64,000 nt of DNA. Origin: CAVSRC01 sp963730325. GTDB taxonomy: Bacteria > Pseudomonadota > Alphaproteobacteria > Rhizobiales > Kaistiaceae. Position numbers and translations under genes: made by a program. The notes under the pieces were generated by a model. The model was not told where the DNA came from, did not search any database, and was given only the letters and a program-made list of their open reading frames with translations. Within the stretch, counting starts at the first letter, position 1; every line of letters starts with the position of its first letter. This document shows positions 18,410 through 27,788 of this stretch, in pieces. The stretch is from the NCBI GenBank assembly GCA_963730325.1, contig CAVSRC010000009.1, positions 1 to 64,000 on the forward strand, written 5' to 3'.

Positions 18410-19913
18410 TCAAGCGAATGTGGCAAGGCTGATCTTCTCTGTGTTGAGGTCTGCGCCGACGAACTCCTGCGTGACCTGGCCGTCCCGAAGGACGACGACG
18501 CGGGTGCAATGGCGCGCGAGTTGCTCGGGCTCGCTGGAGCGGATGAGGACGATCGCTCCCGAGCGGGCCAGGGACGTGATGGTGGCGAAGATCGCTTCGC
18601 GCGTATGCGGATCGACGCCGACCGTGGGGTCGTCCAGCAGGAGAACGTCCGGGTCAAGCAGCAGCCAGCGGGCGAGGATCACCTTCTGCTGATTGCCACC
18701 ACTCAGTTTGCCGAAGGGCACCTCTCCTGCGGGCGGCCTGATGTCCAGCTGCACGATCATCCGCTCCGCGTCACTCCTGGCGCGCGCCAGTCCCATGCCG
18801 TAACGCTCGGTTTTCGGCAGCGTAAGATTCTCGGTGACCGTCATCGCTGCGATGCCGCCCTCGTTGAGCCGGTCGGCAGAGACGTAGCACACGCTCTGTC
18901 CAAGCGGACCCCGCGGACTGCGCATGTCCAGGTCGACTGCGCCAAGTGTCACCCGTCCCCGTGATGCCGGCTCCAGGCCGGCGAGGGCGCGTAGCAGTTC
19001 GGCCGCCCCTCCACCGGGACGCCCCGCTATGCCGACGATTTCACCCGGCTCGACGCTCAGGCTCACATCCTGCAGCACGTCACCGCTGAGCTCACGGATG
19101 TCGAGCCCTCGTGCCTGGGTGCCGCGAGACGGAGACACGTCATGGTCGTCGCCGCGGGTCTGCGTCGCCTCGCCGACCATTGCGTGGACGACCGCCCGCT
19201 CGTCGAAACTCTCACGGTCGAAACGCGCCACGGTCACGCCATCGCGCAGCACCACCATCGCGTCGCAGTATTGCCGCACCTCGGGCAGTCTGTGCGTGAC
19301 CATCAGCACGGCCAGGCCCCTGTCGGCGGCTTCTCGCACATGATCGAGGAATCGTGCTGCGTCGGCCGTGGACAGGGATGCGGTGGCCTCGTCGAGGATC
19401 AGCACCGCGGAGTCGACCTTGATGTCGTCGAGCGCGATGGCCAGCGACACGAGCGCGCGTTCGCTTGGGTTCAGGGTCCGGCACAGGCGATGCGGGTCGA
19501 TATCCACGCCGAACGCGCCGAGTCGACGAAGCGTCGTCTGGGTGAGCTCCTTCCAGCGGATGAATCCACCGACCGTGGGATAGCCGAGATTGACCGCAAT
19601 CGCTTCGGCCACCGTGAGATCCGCGATCAGCGGAGCTTCCTGGTGGACCACCCGGATGCCGCGCTTTCTCGTGATGATGGGATTGAGCGCGTCGGAGGGA
19701 AGGGGATTCCCGCCGACGCTGACCTGCCATACGGAACTGGCGGGGTTGATCCCGGTCAGAGCCTTGACGGCAGTGGACTTGCCGGATCCGTTGGCGCCGA
19801 GGAGCGCGACAATCTTGCCGGCGGGGACGTCGAGGTCGAGGCTGTCCAACGCGAGATGCGTTCCGAAGCGGACGGAGAGACTGCGTACCGACAGCCTCGA
19901 ACTCGACGGCCAT
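18410..19913 (-). CDS. Sugar ABC transporter ATPase, two nucleotide-binding domains (N-terminal frameshift)
   Basis: The first ATPase domain has Walker A GANGSGKST, an atypical signature LNPSERALVS and Walker B VLILDEATASLS. The second has a degenerate Walker A (GRPGGGAAELL), as is usual in RbsA/MglA-like proteins, an intact LSGGNQQKV signature and VLLLDDPTVGVD. The natural start is ATG 19913 (MAVEFEAVGTQSL), but one base is gained or lost in 19866-19880. After the correction the text reads VRFGTHLALDSLDLDVPAGK; without it only an internal start at 19849 is open. It follows the binding-protein gene by 19 bp. Confidence 0.9.
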
Positions 19914-19932
19914 TGCTTCTACACTCCGACCC

Positions 19933-21093
19933 TTATTTCAGGCCCCAGAGCGTACGATAGTGCTCTACGGCGTCGTTGTCGGCAGTCCACAGGACTGTCG
20001 GGTCGCCGACGTTCGCCTTGGTGACGAGGTGCTGCGGGACGTTCTCGTTGTAGATATAGCGCTCGTCGGTGACACCAGGCGTCTTGTACAGGTCGTTGCC
20101 GGTGAGCACGCGGATCATCTGATCGACGGCGGCATACCCCTCATAGGTATTGTCATAGACGACGTCGGCAGCCTGAACGTCGCCATCGGCGATGAACTGC
20201 AGGTTCTGCGTGAGACCGACGTTCGAGATGATCTTGATCCGGTCTCCGATGCCGACGTTGTTGATCGCGGGAACCATGTCTGCGACCGCCGGGTCGAACG
20301 CGCCGATCACATAATTGACGTCGGGTTCGCGCTGCAGGGCAGAGGCGACCTGCTGGCCGAGGCCGTTGCCGATCTGCGATCCGGTGAAGAAGAGCGTTTC
20401 CTTCAGGACGCAAGCTTCGCACTTCTTGACGGTGTCGATGGCGGAATTGATGATCGCAGCCGTGCTGGCAAACTCATTGTCATTGGTCGGCAGCACCACC
20501 GCGGTGCCCTTGGAGTCGGCGATGATCCACGAGCCCTTGATCACACCGGACTGCACGTAGTCAGCGCCCACGTCGAACGCGATTCCCTTGCCGGGGGCAA
20601 CGCCCTGGGTGATCGAACCGACCGGGATGTTCTTCGAAGCCGCGAGTTCGAGCGCGCTACCGATCTGGGCCGGGTCGACGCCGCCGAGCAGGATGGCGGT
20701 GGCGCCGGCGTTGATCGCCTGCGTGACGACCCTGTTCTGCGTTACGGGATCGCCCCGACCGTCGTACATGGTCGACGTCCAGCCGAGATCCTTGGCGGCC
20801 GCGGCGGCACCCTCGAGCGGTGCGACGCACCCGGCGATCGTTCCGGCGCAGGCGACGAGCGCGAGCTTGATGTCCTTGGGCGGAGTCGGAGTCGAGTCAG
20901 GACCCTCCCACTTCGTCCACGGCTGTGACGCCTCGGTCACGACCTTGTCGAACCCGGAGAGATCCTGAGCGATTGCGGACTGAACGAAGGTGCTGGAGCC
21001 GAAGGCACAGGCGGTGAGCCAAAGAGCAGCGGTTGCTACCGAGCGCACGGCGATCGGGCGCTGCTTCGATACGTTGAGGCGAACCATATTCAC
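19933..21093 (-). CDS. Sugar ABC transporter substrate-binding protein
   Basis: 386 residues. GTG at 21093 lies 5 bases from GGGAGG; ATG at 21087 is an alternative. A long signal peptide (about 42 residues ending SAIAQ) precedes a Periplasmic_binding_4 domain: IKLALVACAGTIAGCVAPLE, MYDGRGDPVTQNRVVTQAIN, ATAILLGGVDPAQIGSALEL and YVIGAFDPAVADMVPAINN. Three cysteines in CACVLKE/KKCEAC may form a disulphide. It is the first gene of the leftward sugar operon. Upstream, CGTTGCAATAG (21140) and its inverted near-copy (21210-21220) are possible but weak regulator sites. Confidence 0.92.
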   Translation of the reverse strand: MNMVRLNVSKQRPIAVRSVATAALWLTACAFGSSTFVQSAIAQDLSGFDKVVTEASQPWTKWEGPDSTPTPPKDIKLALVACAGTIAGCVAPLEGAAAAAKDLGWTSTMYDGRGDPVTQNRVVTQAINAGATAILLGGVDPAQIGSALELAASKNIPVGSITQGVAPGKGIAFDVGADYVQSGVIKGSWIIADSKGTAVVLPTNDNEFASTAAIINSAIDTVKKCEACVLKETLFFTGSQIGNGLGQQVASALQREPDVNYVIGAFDPAVADMVPAINNVGIGDRIKIISNVGLTQNLQFIADGDVQAADVVYDNTYEGYAAVDQMIRVLTGNDLYKTPGVTDERYIYNENVPQHLVTKANVGDPTVLWTADNDAVEHYRTLWGLK

Positions 21094-21321
21094 ATACTCC
21101 TCCCTTTAATTGGGTGCGATTAACAGCGTGCACCTAAAACGTTGCAATAGATACAACTCACGCTAATGTCAATGATACTCCATGCGTCAACGGTCGATAA
21201 TTAGACAAGTTATCGCAACGATCCAATCGATCGCCGCCGCCCTCTTCAGACCCAGAAACGCGCGCGGATTCGGCGGGCGCCGACCGAACGGAATTGCGTC
21301 TATCTGACCGTGAAGTGCTCT

Positions 21322-22188
21322 CTAGTTCCGGCGCAGCTTCTCGAGCGTCGCCAGGCGGTCGCGCGCCTTCGATCCCAGCTCGCGCGCCAATGCCGCCAGG
21401 ATCGCCTCGACGAGCAGAAGCAGCCCGCCGGAGGAATCCCAGATGGAGGGCACCGCGACCTGCGCTGGCAGGACGTGCGCCGCCACGCGCGCGATCGGCG
21501 ACAGCCATTGGTCCGTGATCAGCACGATCGTGGCGCCGCGTTCGACGGCAGCCTCGGCGAAGGCGGCGAGGTCGGTCGCGTAGCGGCGGATGTCGAAAAG
21601 AATGACCACGTCGCGTTTGCCGATATCGAGGAGCTGATCGGACCAGTTCTCCTGCCCGCCGCCGATGTTGTGCGCGTTTGACCGCAAAACGCGCAGATGG
21701 ACGCCAAAATAGTCAGCCAGCGGATCGGTGAAGCGCCCGCCCAGAATATGGACCTGGCGATGGGTGTCGGAGAGCAGTCGAACGACGGCGTCGAATTCGC
21801 CGCGGGGCACGTTGGCGGCCGTCTCGCGGATATTGGCGACGACCGCCTCGGCAAAACGGCCAAGCCGGTCCTTGCCGAGCGCGGCATTGCCGCCCTTCAT
21901 CAGCGGCGTGGCCAGCCGTTCGGTGAGTTCGGCGCGCAGCGCCTTCTGGAAGCCGCCGTAGCTGGCAAAACCGAGCTTGGTCACCATGCGCAGCACGGTC
22001 GGTGCACTGACGCCGGCGGCCTCGCCAAATCCTGCCAGGGTGTCGAGCCCCGCCATCGGAAAGTCGGCCAGCAGCTGGTGCGCGGCGCGGCGTTCGTGCG
22101 GCGTGAATGCCCCGAGGTCTCGGCGGATTCGTTCGGCGATGGACGTTTGCCGACGCCCCGCCTTGGCTGATTGCTGCCTTTTCGCCAT
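21322..22188 (-). CDS. RpiR family transcriptional regulator (HTH + SIS)
   Basis: 288 residues. The N-terminal HTH_6 domain (FTPHERRAAHQLLADFPMAG, AAGVSAPTVLRMVTKLGFAS) is followed by a SIS sugar-isomerase-like sensor domain (VHILGGRFTDPLADYFGVHL, DVVILFDIRRYATDLAAFAE, ATIVLITDQWLSPIARVA). RpiR proteins sense phosphosugars or related small molecules. It is divergent from the operon that begins at 22295, with 106 bp between the starts, and is its likely local regulator. Confidence 0.93.
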   Translation of the reverse strand: MAKRQQSAKAGRRQTSIAERIRRDLGAFTPHERRAAHQLLADFPMAGLDTLAGFGEAAGVSAPTVLRMVTKLGFASYGGFQKALRAELTERLATPLMKGGNAALGKDRLGRFAEAVVANIRETAANVPRGEFDAVVRLLSDTHRQVHILGGRFTDPLADYFGVHLRVLRSNAHNIGGGQENWSDQLLDIGKRDVVILFDIRRYATDLAAFAEAAVERGATIVLITDQWLSPIARVAAHVLPAQVAVPSIWDSSGGLLLLVEAILAALARELGSKARDRLATLEKLRRN

Positions 22189-22294
22189 TGTCGACCGCCC
22201 GATGCCGTTGTTTCAGTTTGATCGCTGTTGGAATTATTGTAACGTATTTTTCAGTTGCCGCCGCGCGACGGGTTGGCATGGCGAAGGGGGGCGA

Positions 22295-23071
22295 ATGGGT
22301 GCGCTGATCGGTCCCGACGAAGGCCCGGTGTTCGAGATGGTCGAAGGCGACGGTCCCTTCGTCATCGCCTGCGAGCATGCATCCAATCGTCTGCCGCGCG
22401 CACTCGGCAGTCTGGGCCTCCCACAAGCCGACCTTGAGCGCCACATCGCATGGGATCCGGGGGCGGCCGACCTCGCCGACGGGCTTGCCGCGCGGCTTGG
22501 CGCCGATCTCCTCAAGCAACGTTTCTCGCGTCTTGCCATCGACTGCAACCGCTCGCCGGAACTCCCCGACGCCATAACCGTGCTGTCGGAGGATACGGCC
22601 ATTCCCGGCAATCTCGGGCTGACCGCCGAAGCGCGGGACAATCGTGTCGCTGCCTTCTGGGCGCCGTTTCACGCTGCACTCGACAGGCTCATCGACGCGC
22701 GTCGCCGCGCAGAGCGGCCGACGGCTCTGGTGACCGTTCACAGCTTCACGCCGGTCTATCGCGGGGTCGCGCGGCCGTGGCATGTCGGCATCATCTCGAC
22801 CGACGAACGCGGCCTGGCGGATGCCGTTCTGGCCGCGCTTCGCCGCGACAGCACCCTGGTGGTCGGCGACAACGAGCCGTACTCGGCCAAGGACAACGTC
22901 GATTACACGATCCGCCGGCACGGCCGCGACCGCGGTCTGCCGCACGTCATGATCGAAGTCCGCAACGATCTCCTTGGCGCGGCCAGGGACGTCGACCGCT
23001 GGACGGAACTGCTCGGCGGCGCGCTTGCCGATGGCGCCGCAGCTTTGAAACTTGTGCCGGCAACGGCGTAG
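22295..23071 (+). CDS. N-formylglutamate amidohydrolase-family protein
   Basis: 258 residues from ATG 22295 behind GGGGGGCG. PF05013 features: VIACEHASNRLPRALGSLGL, HIAWDPGAADLADGLAARLG, RLAIDCNRSP, VTVHSFTPVYRG and NVDYTIRRHGRDRGLPHVMI. The His and Glu residues in CEH, VHSF and IEVRND fit the zinc/carboxypeptidase-like site of the family. HutG-type members release glutamate from N-formylglutamate, but no other histidine-utilisation gene is nearby. Here it heads an operon with a glutamine-synthetase-like ligase and two dehydrogenases, so hydrolysis of a gamma-glutamyl or N-acyl amide product is likely. Confidence 0.85.
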   Translation: MGALIGPDEGPVFEMVEGDGPFVIACEHASNRLPRALGSLGLPQADLERHIAWDPGAADLADGLAARLGADLLKQRFSRLAIDCNRSPELPDAITVLSEDTAIPGNLGLTAEARDNRVAAFWAPFHAALDRLIDARRRAERPTALVTVHSFTPVYRGVARPWHVGIISTDERGLADAVLAALRRDSTLVVGDNEPYSAKDNVDYTIRRHGRDRGLPHVMIEVRNDLLGAARDVDRWTELLGGALADGAAALKLVPATA

Positions 23072-23296
23072 CGCAGGCGCGACAATAAGCGCGGGCGAGG
23101 TGGCGCGGTGCGCCTTCCTGCCGATGGTTGACGGCCCGGCTTTTGCATTGATGCGCCGGGGGCGACGTCGCTGGAAGGCGCGCTGGCGGTGAAGAGAGAC
23201 ATGGGTGTGACATGGCCGGCATGCAGCGAAAGTCGGGAGGCACGGACGACCACCTGACCTGAGGCAGGAACCAATGACAATCGGGGCGACAGACCG

Positions 23297-23803
23297 GTGC
23301 CGAAAGCAATAGTGACCTACGTCCGATGGGTCGAGGCGGTGAACTACCGCGTCGGCCGGTTCGCGATGTACATCCTCTACGTGATGATGGCGATCCTCGC
23401 CTGGTCCACGATCTCGAAGGTCACGCCCTGGCCCTCGATCTGGACCCTCGAGATGGCCCAGTTCGCGATGGTCGCCTACTACATGCTCGGCGGCCCCTAT
23501 TCCCTGCAGCTCGATTCAAACGTGCGCATGGACCTGCTGTATCACCGCTGGTCGCCGAAGACGCGCGCCTGGGTCGACGCGTTCAGCGTCTTCGCGCTGA
23601 TCTTCTACCTCGGCGTTCTGCTCTACGGCGCGATCGAATCGACCGCCTATTCGCTGGAATATGCCGAGCGCAGCCCGACCGCCTGGCGGCCCTACATCGC
23701 GCCGATCAAGATCGTGATGTGCGTCGCCGTCTTCCTGATGATTCTGCAGGCGATCGCCTTCTTCTTCCGCGACGTGGCGAAGATCCGCGGGGAGGAGATC
23801 TGA
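23297..23803 (+). CDS. TRAP transporter small permease (DctQ), transporter 2
   Basis: 168 residues with a GTG start at 23297. Four hydrophobic segments (FAMYILYVMMAILAWSTISK, MAQFAMVAYYMLGGPYSLQL, FSVFALIFYLGVLLYGAI, IVMCVAVFLMILQAIAFFF). It belongs to the DctQ subgroup that pairs with larger DctM proteins of the mannitol/chloroaromatic type. The stop TGA overlaps the DctM ATG (TGATG). The 225-bp spacer from 23072 holds no gene that I can support. Confidence 0.88.
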   Translation: MPKAIVTYVRWVEAVNYRVGRFAMYILYVMMAILAWSTISKVTPWPSIWTLEMAQFAMVAYYMLGGPYSLQLDSNVRMDLLYHRWSPKTRAWVDAFSVFALIFYLGVLLYGAIESTAYSLEYAERSPTAWRPYIAPIKIVMCVAVFLMILQAIAFFFRDVAKIRGEEI

Positions 23804-25146
23804 TGTCTTACGACATGATCGCCATCCTCATGTTCTCCACCATGATGGTGATGATGGCGACCGGCCAGCGCGTCTTCGGCGCCATCGGCTTCGTCGCGGT
23901 GGCGGCGGCGTTGCCGCTGTGGGGGATCGGGGGGTCCGACCTCGGCTTCGCGGCGGCGATGAAGCTGATGAAGTGGTATCCGCTGCTGACGCTGCCGATG
24001 TTCATCTTCATGGGCTACGTGCTGTCGGAAAGCCGGCTGGCCGACGACCTCTACCGGATGTTCCACGTCTGGTTCGGGCCGGTGCCGGGGGGGCTGGCCA
24101 TCGGCACGATCTTCCTGATGGTCGTCATCTCGGCGATGAACGGCCTGTCGGTCGCCGGCATGGCCATCGGCGCCACCATCGCGCTGCCGGAGCTGCTGAA
24201 GCGGAAATACGACAAGCAGATGGTGACGGGGGTGATCCAGGCGGGATCGTCACTCGGCATCCTGATCCCGCCGTCGGTGGTGCTGGTGCTCTACGCCATG
24301 ATCGCGCGCCAGCCGGTCAGTCTGCTGTGGCTTGCCGGTATCTTGCCGGGGCTGATGATGGCGGGGCTGTTCATCCTCTACATCTGGCTGCGCTGCAAGC
24401 TGAACCCCGAACTCGGCCCGGCACTCGGGGTCGAGGAGCGCGCCCAGATACCGCGCGCGGAAAAGCTGCGGCTGCTCTCCGCTGGCGTGCTGCCGCTGGT
24501 GATCTTCCTGGTAATGATGGTGCCCTTCGTCACCGGATACACTTCGCTGGTGGAGGCTTCGGTGCTGGGCGCGCTGACCTCGGTCGCCGCCGCGGTGGTC
24601 AAGGGCCGCTTCACCCGCAAGGTCTTCGAGACGTGCACGCGCGAGACGCTCGCCGTCTCGTGCATGTTCATGTGGATCATCCTGGCGGCGCTTGCCTTCG
24701 GCTCGGTCTTCGACGGGCTGGGCGCGGTCAAGGCCATCGAGGGGTTCTTCATCGACAGGCTGGGGCTTTCGCCCTGGATGATCCTGATCCTGATGCAGCT
24801 CAGCTATCTGGTGATGGGCACGTTCCTCGACGATACCGCGATGCTGGTCATCGTGGCGCCGCTCTACGTGCCGCTCGTCGCCACGCTCGATCTCGGCATC
24901 GACAAGCACTACGTGCTGATCTGGTACGGCGTGCTCTACACGATCACCTGCCAGGTCGCGTACATGACGCCGCCGTTCGGCTACAACCTGTTCCTGATGC
25001 GGGCGATGGCTCCGCCCGAGATCAACATCATCGACATCTACCGTTCCATCGTGCCGTTCGTCGGCGTGATGGTTCTGGCGCTGATCCTGGTGCTCGCCTT
25101 TCCGGAGATCGCGCTGTGGCTACCGATGCAACTCAATCCAAGATGA
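23803..25146 (+). CDS. TRAP transporter large permease (DctM), transporter 2
   Basis: 447 residues, about twelve or thirteen membrane segments. Family motifs: KWYPLLTLPMFIFMGYVLSE, AMNGLSVAGMAIGATIALPE, AGSSLGILIPPSVVLVLYAM and QVAYMTPPFGYNLFLMRAM. The MTPPFGYNLF signature separates this subgroup from the GLVTPPVG type of the other three TRAP systems in the window. It is coupled to dctQ by a one-base TGATG overlap and followed by its binding protein. Confidence 0.93.
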   Translation: MSYDMIAILMFSTMMVMMATGQRVFGAIGFVAVAAALPLWGIGGSDLGFAAAMKLMKWYPLLTLPMFIFMGYVLSESRLADDLYRMFHVWFGPVPGGLAIGTIFLMVVISAMNGLSVAGMAIGATIALPELLKRKYDKQMVTGVIQAGSSLGILIPPSVVLVLYAMIARQPVSLLWLAGILPGLMMAGLFILYIWLRCKLNPELGPALGVEERAQIPRAEKLRLLSAGVLPLVIFLVMMVPFVTGYTSLVEASVLGALTSVAAAVVKGRFTRKVFETCTRETLAVSCMFMWIILAALAFGSVFDGLGAVKAIEGFFIDRLGLSPWMILILMQLSYLVMGTFLDDTAMLVIVAPLYVPLVATLDLGIDKHYVLIWYGVLYTITCQVAYMTPPFGYNLFLMRAMAPPEINIIDIYRSIVPFVGVMVLALILVLAFPEIALWLPMQLNPR

Positions 25147-25194
25147 GAAGAACCCGTTTGAAGGGCGCCCAACCAACCAGCAAGGAGAGACGTG

Positions 25195-26238
25195 ATGACG
25201 ACGACGACAAGACGTAAGTTCCTCGCCGCCGGCGCGGCGGCAGTGCCTGTAACGCTCGCTGCTCCCGCGGTGCTCGCCCAGCAGGCGCCGATCAAATGGC
25301 GGATGCAGACCTATGCCGGCCCCGCTTTGGCGGTCGAGGTGATCGATACCTGCATCAAGCAGTTCAACGAGATCGCCAAGGGCGAGATGGAGATCGAGCT
25401 CTATCACGCCGACCAGCTGGTGCCGACGGCCGAGCTGTTCCGCGCGCTGCAGAAGGGCACCATCGACGCGGTGCAATCCGACGACAACTCCATGGCCTCG
25501 CCGACCGAGGTGACGGTGTTCGGCGGGTATTTCCCGCTGGGCCTGCGCTACTCGCTGGACGTGCCGGCGCTGTTCAACCACTGGGGCCTGGATGCGATCT
25601 GGAAGGAGGAATACGCCAAGGTCGGCGTCAAGCACATCTCCGCCGGCTCGTGGGACCCGTGCAACTTCGCCACCCAGAAGCCGATCAAGTCGCTCAAGGA
25701 CCTCGACGGCCTGCGCGTCTTCACCTTCCCGACGGCCGGCCGCTTCCTGGCGCGTTTCGGCGTCGTGCCGGTGACGCTGCCGTGGGAAGACGCCGAGGTG
25801 GCGCTGCAGACCGGCGAGCTCGACGGCATCGCCTGGTCGGGTATCACCGAGGACTACACCTCGGGCTGGGCCAACGTGACCAAGTACTTCCTGACCAACA
25901 ACATCTCGGGCGCGTGGATCGGTCACTTCTTCGCCAACATGGATCGCTGGAACGAGGTGCCGGACCATCTGAAGACGCTGATGGAGGTGTGCTTCAACTC
26001 GTCGCACTATCATCGCCAGCACTGGTACTGGAACGGCGAGGCTTCGCTGCGCGTCAACGAGCACAAGCTCGAGACGACCTCGATTCCCGAGGAGGAATGG
26101 GCGACCGTCGAGGACGAGGCCCACAAGTTCTGGGACGAGATCGCGGCCGAAAGCGAGCTCAAGGCGAAGGTCGTCAAGATCTTCCGTGACTACAATGAAA
26201 CCATGGTCAAGGCCGGCAAGCCGTACCGCTACAGCTAG
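25195..26238 (+). CDS. TRAP transporter periplasmic binding protein (DctP), transporter 2
   Basis: 347 residues from ATG 25195; GTG 25192 is also possible behind AAGGAGA. The leader has a twin-arginine motif (TRRKFLAAG), so the protein is probably exported folded by Tat. The mature part reads IKWRMQTYAGPALAVEVID, HADQLVPTAELFRALQKGTI and LPWEDAEVALQTGELDGIAW. In the conserved hinge GLRVFTFPTAGRF (residues 172-184), the Arg that follows GLK-x in classical DctP proteins is replaced by Phe. This suggests a ligand other than a simple carboxylate. A strong hairpin follows at 26268. Confidence 0.92.
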   Translation: MTTTTRRKFLAAGAAAVPVTLAAPAVLAQQAPIKWRMQTYAGPALAVEVIDTCIKQFNEIAKGEMEIELYHADQLVPTAELFRALQKGTIDAVQSDDNSMASPTEVTVFGGYFPLGLRYSLDVPALFNHWGLDAIWKEEYAKVGVKHISAGSWDPCNFATQKPIKSLKDLDGLRVFTFPTAGRFLARFGVVPVTLPWEDAEVALQTGELDGIAWSGITEDYTSGWANVTKYFLTNNISGAWIGHFFANMDRWNEVPDHLKTLMEVCFNSSHYHRQHWYWNGEASLRVNEHKLETTSIPEEEWATVEDEAHKFWDEIAAESELKAKVVKIFRDYNETMVKAGKPYRYS

Positions 26239-26267
26239 TCGCTGCCGGTTCTGCTACCATCACCAGT

Positions 26268-26291
26268 CCGCGCGGGCGTCGTCCCGCGCGG
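26268..26291 (+). terminator. Intercistronic hairpin after dctP of transporter 2
   Basis: A perfect 9-bp GC stem (CCGCGCGGG at 26268-26276, CCCGCGCGG at 26283-26291) with a CGTCGT loop, 30 bp past the dctP stop and before the ligase gene. There is no long T-run, only CTCTGTTGTG. It is probably a partial terminator or stabiliser that separates transport from catabolic genes. Confidence 0.65.
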
Positions 26292-26328
26292 GCTCTGTTG
26301 TGCGTGCGATTGATCTTGTGAGTGGAGC

Positions 26329-27705
26329 GTGGCGATGCCGGGCATGATGACCCTAAAGGAGCTTCAGGCTGCTGCCGGCAGCGGTGAAATCGACACGGTC
26401 ATCGTCGCTTTCGCCGACATGCAGGGTCGCCTCATCGGCAAACGCATGCACGTCGAGTTCTTCCTCGAAGGTGCTTACGAGGAGACCCACGGCTGCGACT
26501 ATCTGCTGGCCAACGACATCGACATGGAGCCGGTGCCGGGCTATGCGGCAGCCAATTGGGAGAAGGGCTACGGCGATTTCGTCATAAAGCCGGACCTGGC
26601 GACGATGCGGCGCATCCCGTGGCTGCCGGCAACGGCGCTGGTCATCGCCGACGTCCTCGACCATCACACCCACGGCGACCTGGCGCATTCGCCGCGCGCC
26701 ATCCTGAAGAAGCAGATCGCGCGGCTGGCGGCGCAGAAGATGAGCGCCTTCTTCGCCTCCGAGCTGGAATTCTATCTCTTCAACGAGACCTACGAGAGCG
26801 CCGCGGACAAGAAATACGACAACCTCGAAACCAGCGGCCGCTACATCGAGGACTATCACATCCTGCAGACCTCCAAGGAGGAGGAGGTGATGCGGGCGAT
26901 CCGCAACGGCCTCCACGGCGCCGGCATTCCGGTGGAGAACTCCAAGGGCGAGTGGGGCCCCGGCCAGGAGGAAATCAACGTCCGCTACGCCGACGCGCTC
27001 GCCATGGCCGACCGTCACGTCATTATCAAGAACGGCATCAAGGAGATGGCGCTGCTGCAAGGCAAGGCGGCCACCTTCATGGCGAAGTGGCGTTACGATC
27101 TCGCCGGCTCGTCGGCGCATATCCACAATTCGCTGTGGGACCTGGCCGGCAAGAAGCCCCTGTTCGCCGATGCCAAGGGCGAGCACGGCATGTCGAAGCT
27201 GATGGCGCACTACGTCGCCGGCCAGCTCGCCTACGCGCGCGAGATCACCTGGTTTCTCGCCCCCTACGTCAATTCATACAAGCGCTATCAGGCCGGCACC
27301 TTCGCGCCGACCAAGGCGATCTGGTCGCTCGACAATCGCACCGCCGGCTTCCGCCTGTGCGGCGATCACTCCAAGGCGATCCGCATCGAGTGCCGCATCG
27401 GCGGCGCCGACCTCAACCCCTACCTCGCCTTCGCGGCGCTGCTCGCGGCCGGGCTCGCCGGTATCGCGGAGAAGCGCGAGCTGGAAGCGGAGTATGTGGG
27501 CGACGCCTATCTCGGCAAGCGGCTGCGCGAGGTGCCCAAGACGCTGCGCGAGGCAGCCGCGCTGATGGACAAATCGAAGATGCTGCGCGCTGCCTTCGGC
27601 GACGAGGTCATCGACCACTACGTCCACACGGCCGAGTGGGAGCAGTACGAATACGATCGCCGGGTCACCGACTGGGAGCTGAAACGCGGCTTCGAACGGT
27701 ATTAG
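26329..27705 (+). CDS. Glutamine synthetase-like gamma-glutamyl ligase (GlnT/PuuA type)
   Basis: 458 residues from GTG 26329 (ATG 26335 is an alternative). Catalytic-domain motifs of the glutamine synthetase fold: AFFASELEFYLF (metal Glu), WGPGQEEINVRYADALAMAD, AGSSAHIHNSLWD, NSYKRYQAGTFAPTKAIWSL and IRIECRIGGADLNPYLAF. The beta-grasp N-terminus (VIVAFADMQGRLIGKRMHVE) matches non-canonical GS such as PuuA, GlnT, IpuC and GlnA4, which ligate glutamate to an amine rather than ammonia. The tyrosine adenylylation loop of GlnA is not seen. With the dehydrogenases and the amidohydrolase it suggests amine or amino-alcohol breakdown via gamma-glutamyl intermediates. Confidence 0.9.
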   Translation: MAMPGMMTLKELQAAAGSGEIDTVIVAFADMQGRLIGKRMHVEFFLEGAYEETHGCDYLLANDIDMEPVPGYAAANWEKGYGDFVIKPDLATMRRIPWLPATALVIADVLDHHTHGDLAHSPRAILKKQIARLAAQKMSAFFASELEFYLFNETYESAADKKYDNLETSGRYIEDYHILQTSKEEEVMRAIRNGLHGAGIPVENSKGEWGPGQEEINVRYADALAMADRHVIIKNGIKEMALLQGKAATFMAKWRYDLAGSSAHIHNSLWDLAGKKPLFADAKGEHGMSKLMAHYVAGQLAYAREITWFLAPYVNSYKRYQAGTFAPTKAIWSLDNRTAGFRLCGDHSKAIRIECRIGGADLNPYLAFAALLAAGLAGIAEKRELEAEYVGDAYLGKRLREVPKTLREAAALMDKSKMLRAAFGDEVIDHYVHTAEWEQYEYDRRVTDWELKRGFERY

Positions 27706-27788
27706 CAACCTGCCGTCGGAAGCCCGGCCGCCGGACGGCAAGAACGGAACAGCCCACCGCGGCTTCGCGGCCGGACGATGGAACCACC

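Noticed and set aside
18410..19100. Loss of function of the second ATPase domain of the sugar ABC transporter because its Walker A is degenerate
   Set aside because: RbsA/MglA-type proteins normally have a degenerate second P-loop, so this is family-typical.
22295..23071. hutG of a histidine-utilisation operon
   Set aside because: No hutH, hutU, hutI or hutF gene is in the neighbourhood; the operon partners point to another pathway.
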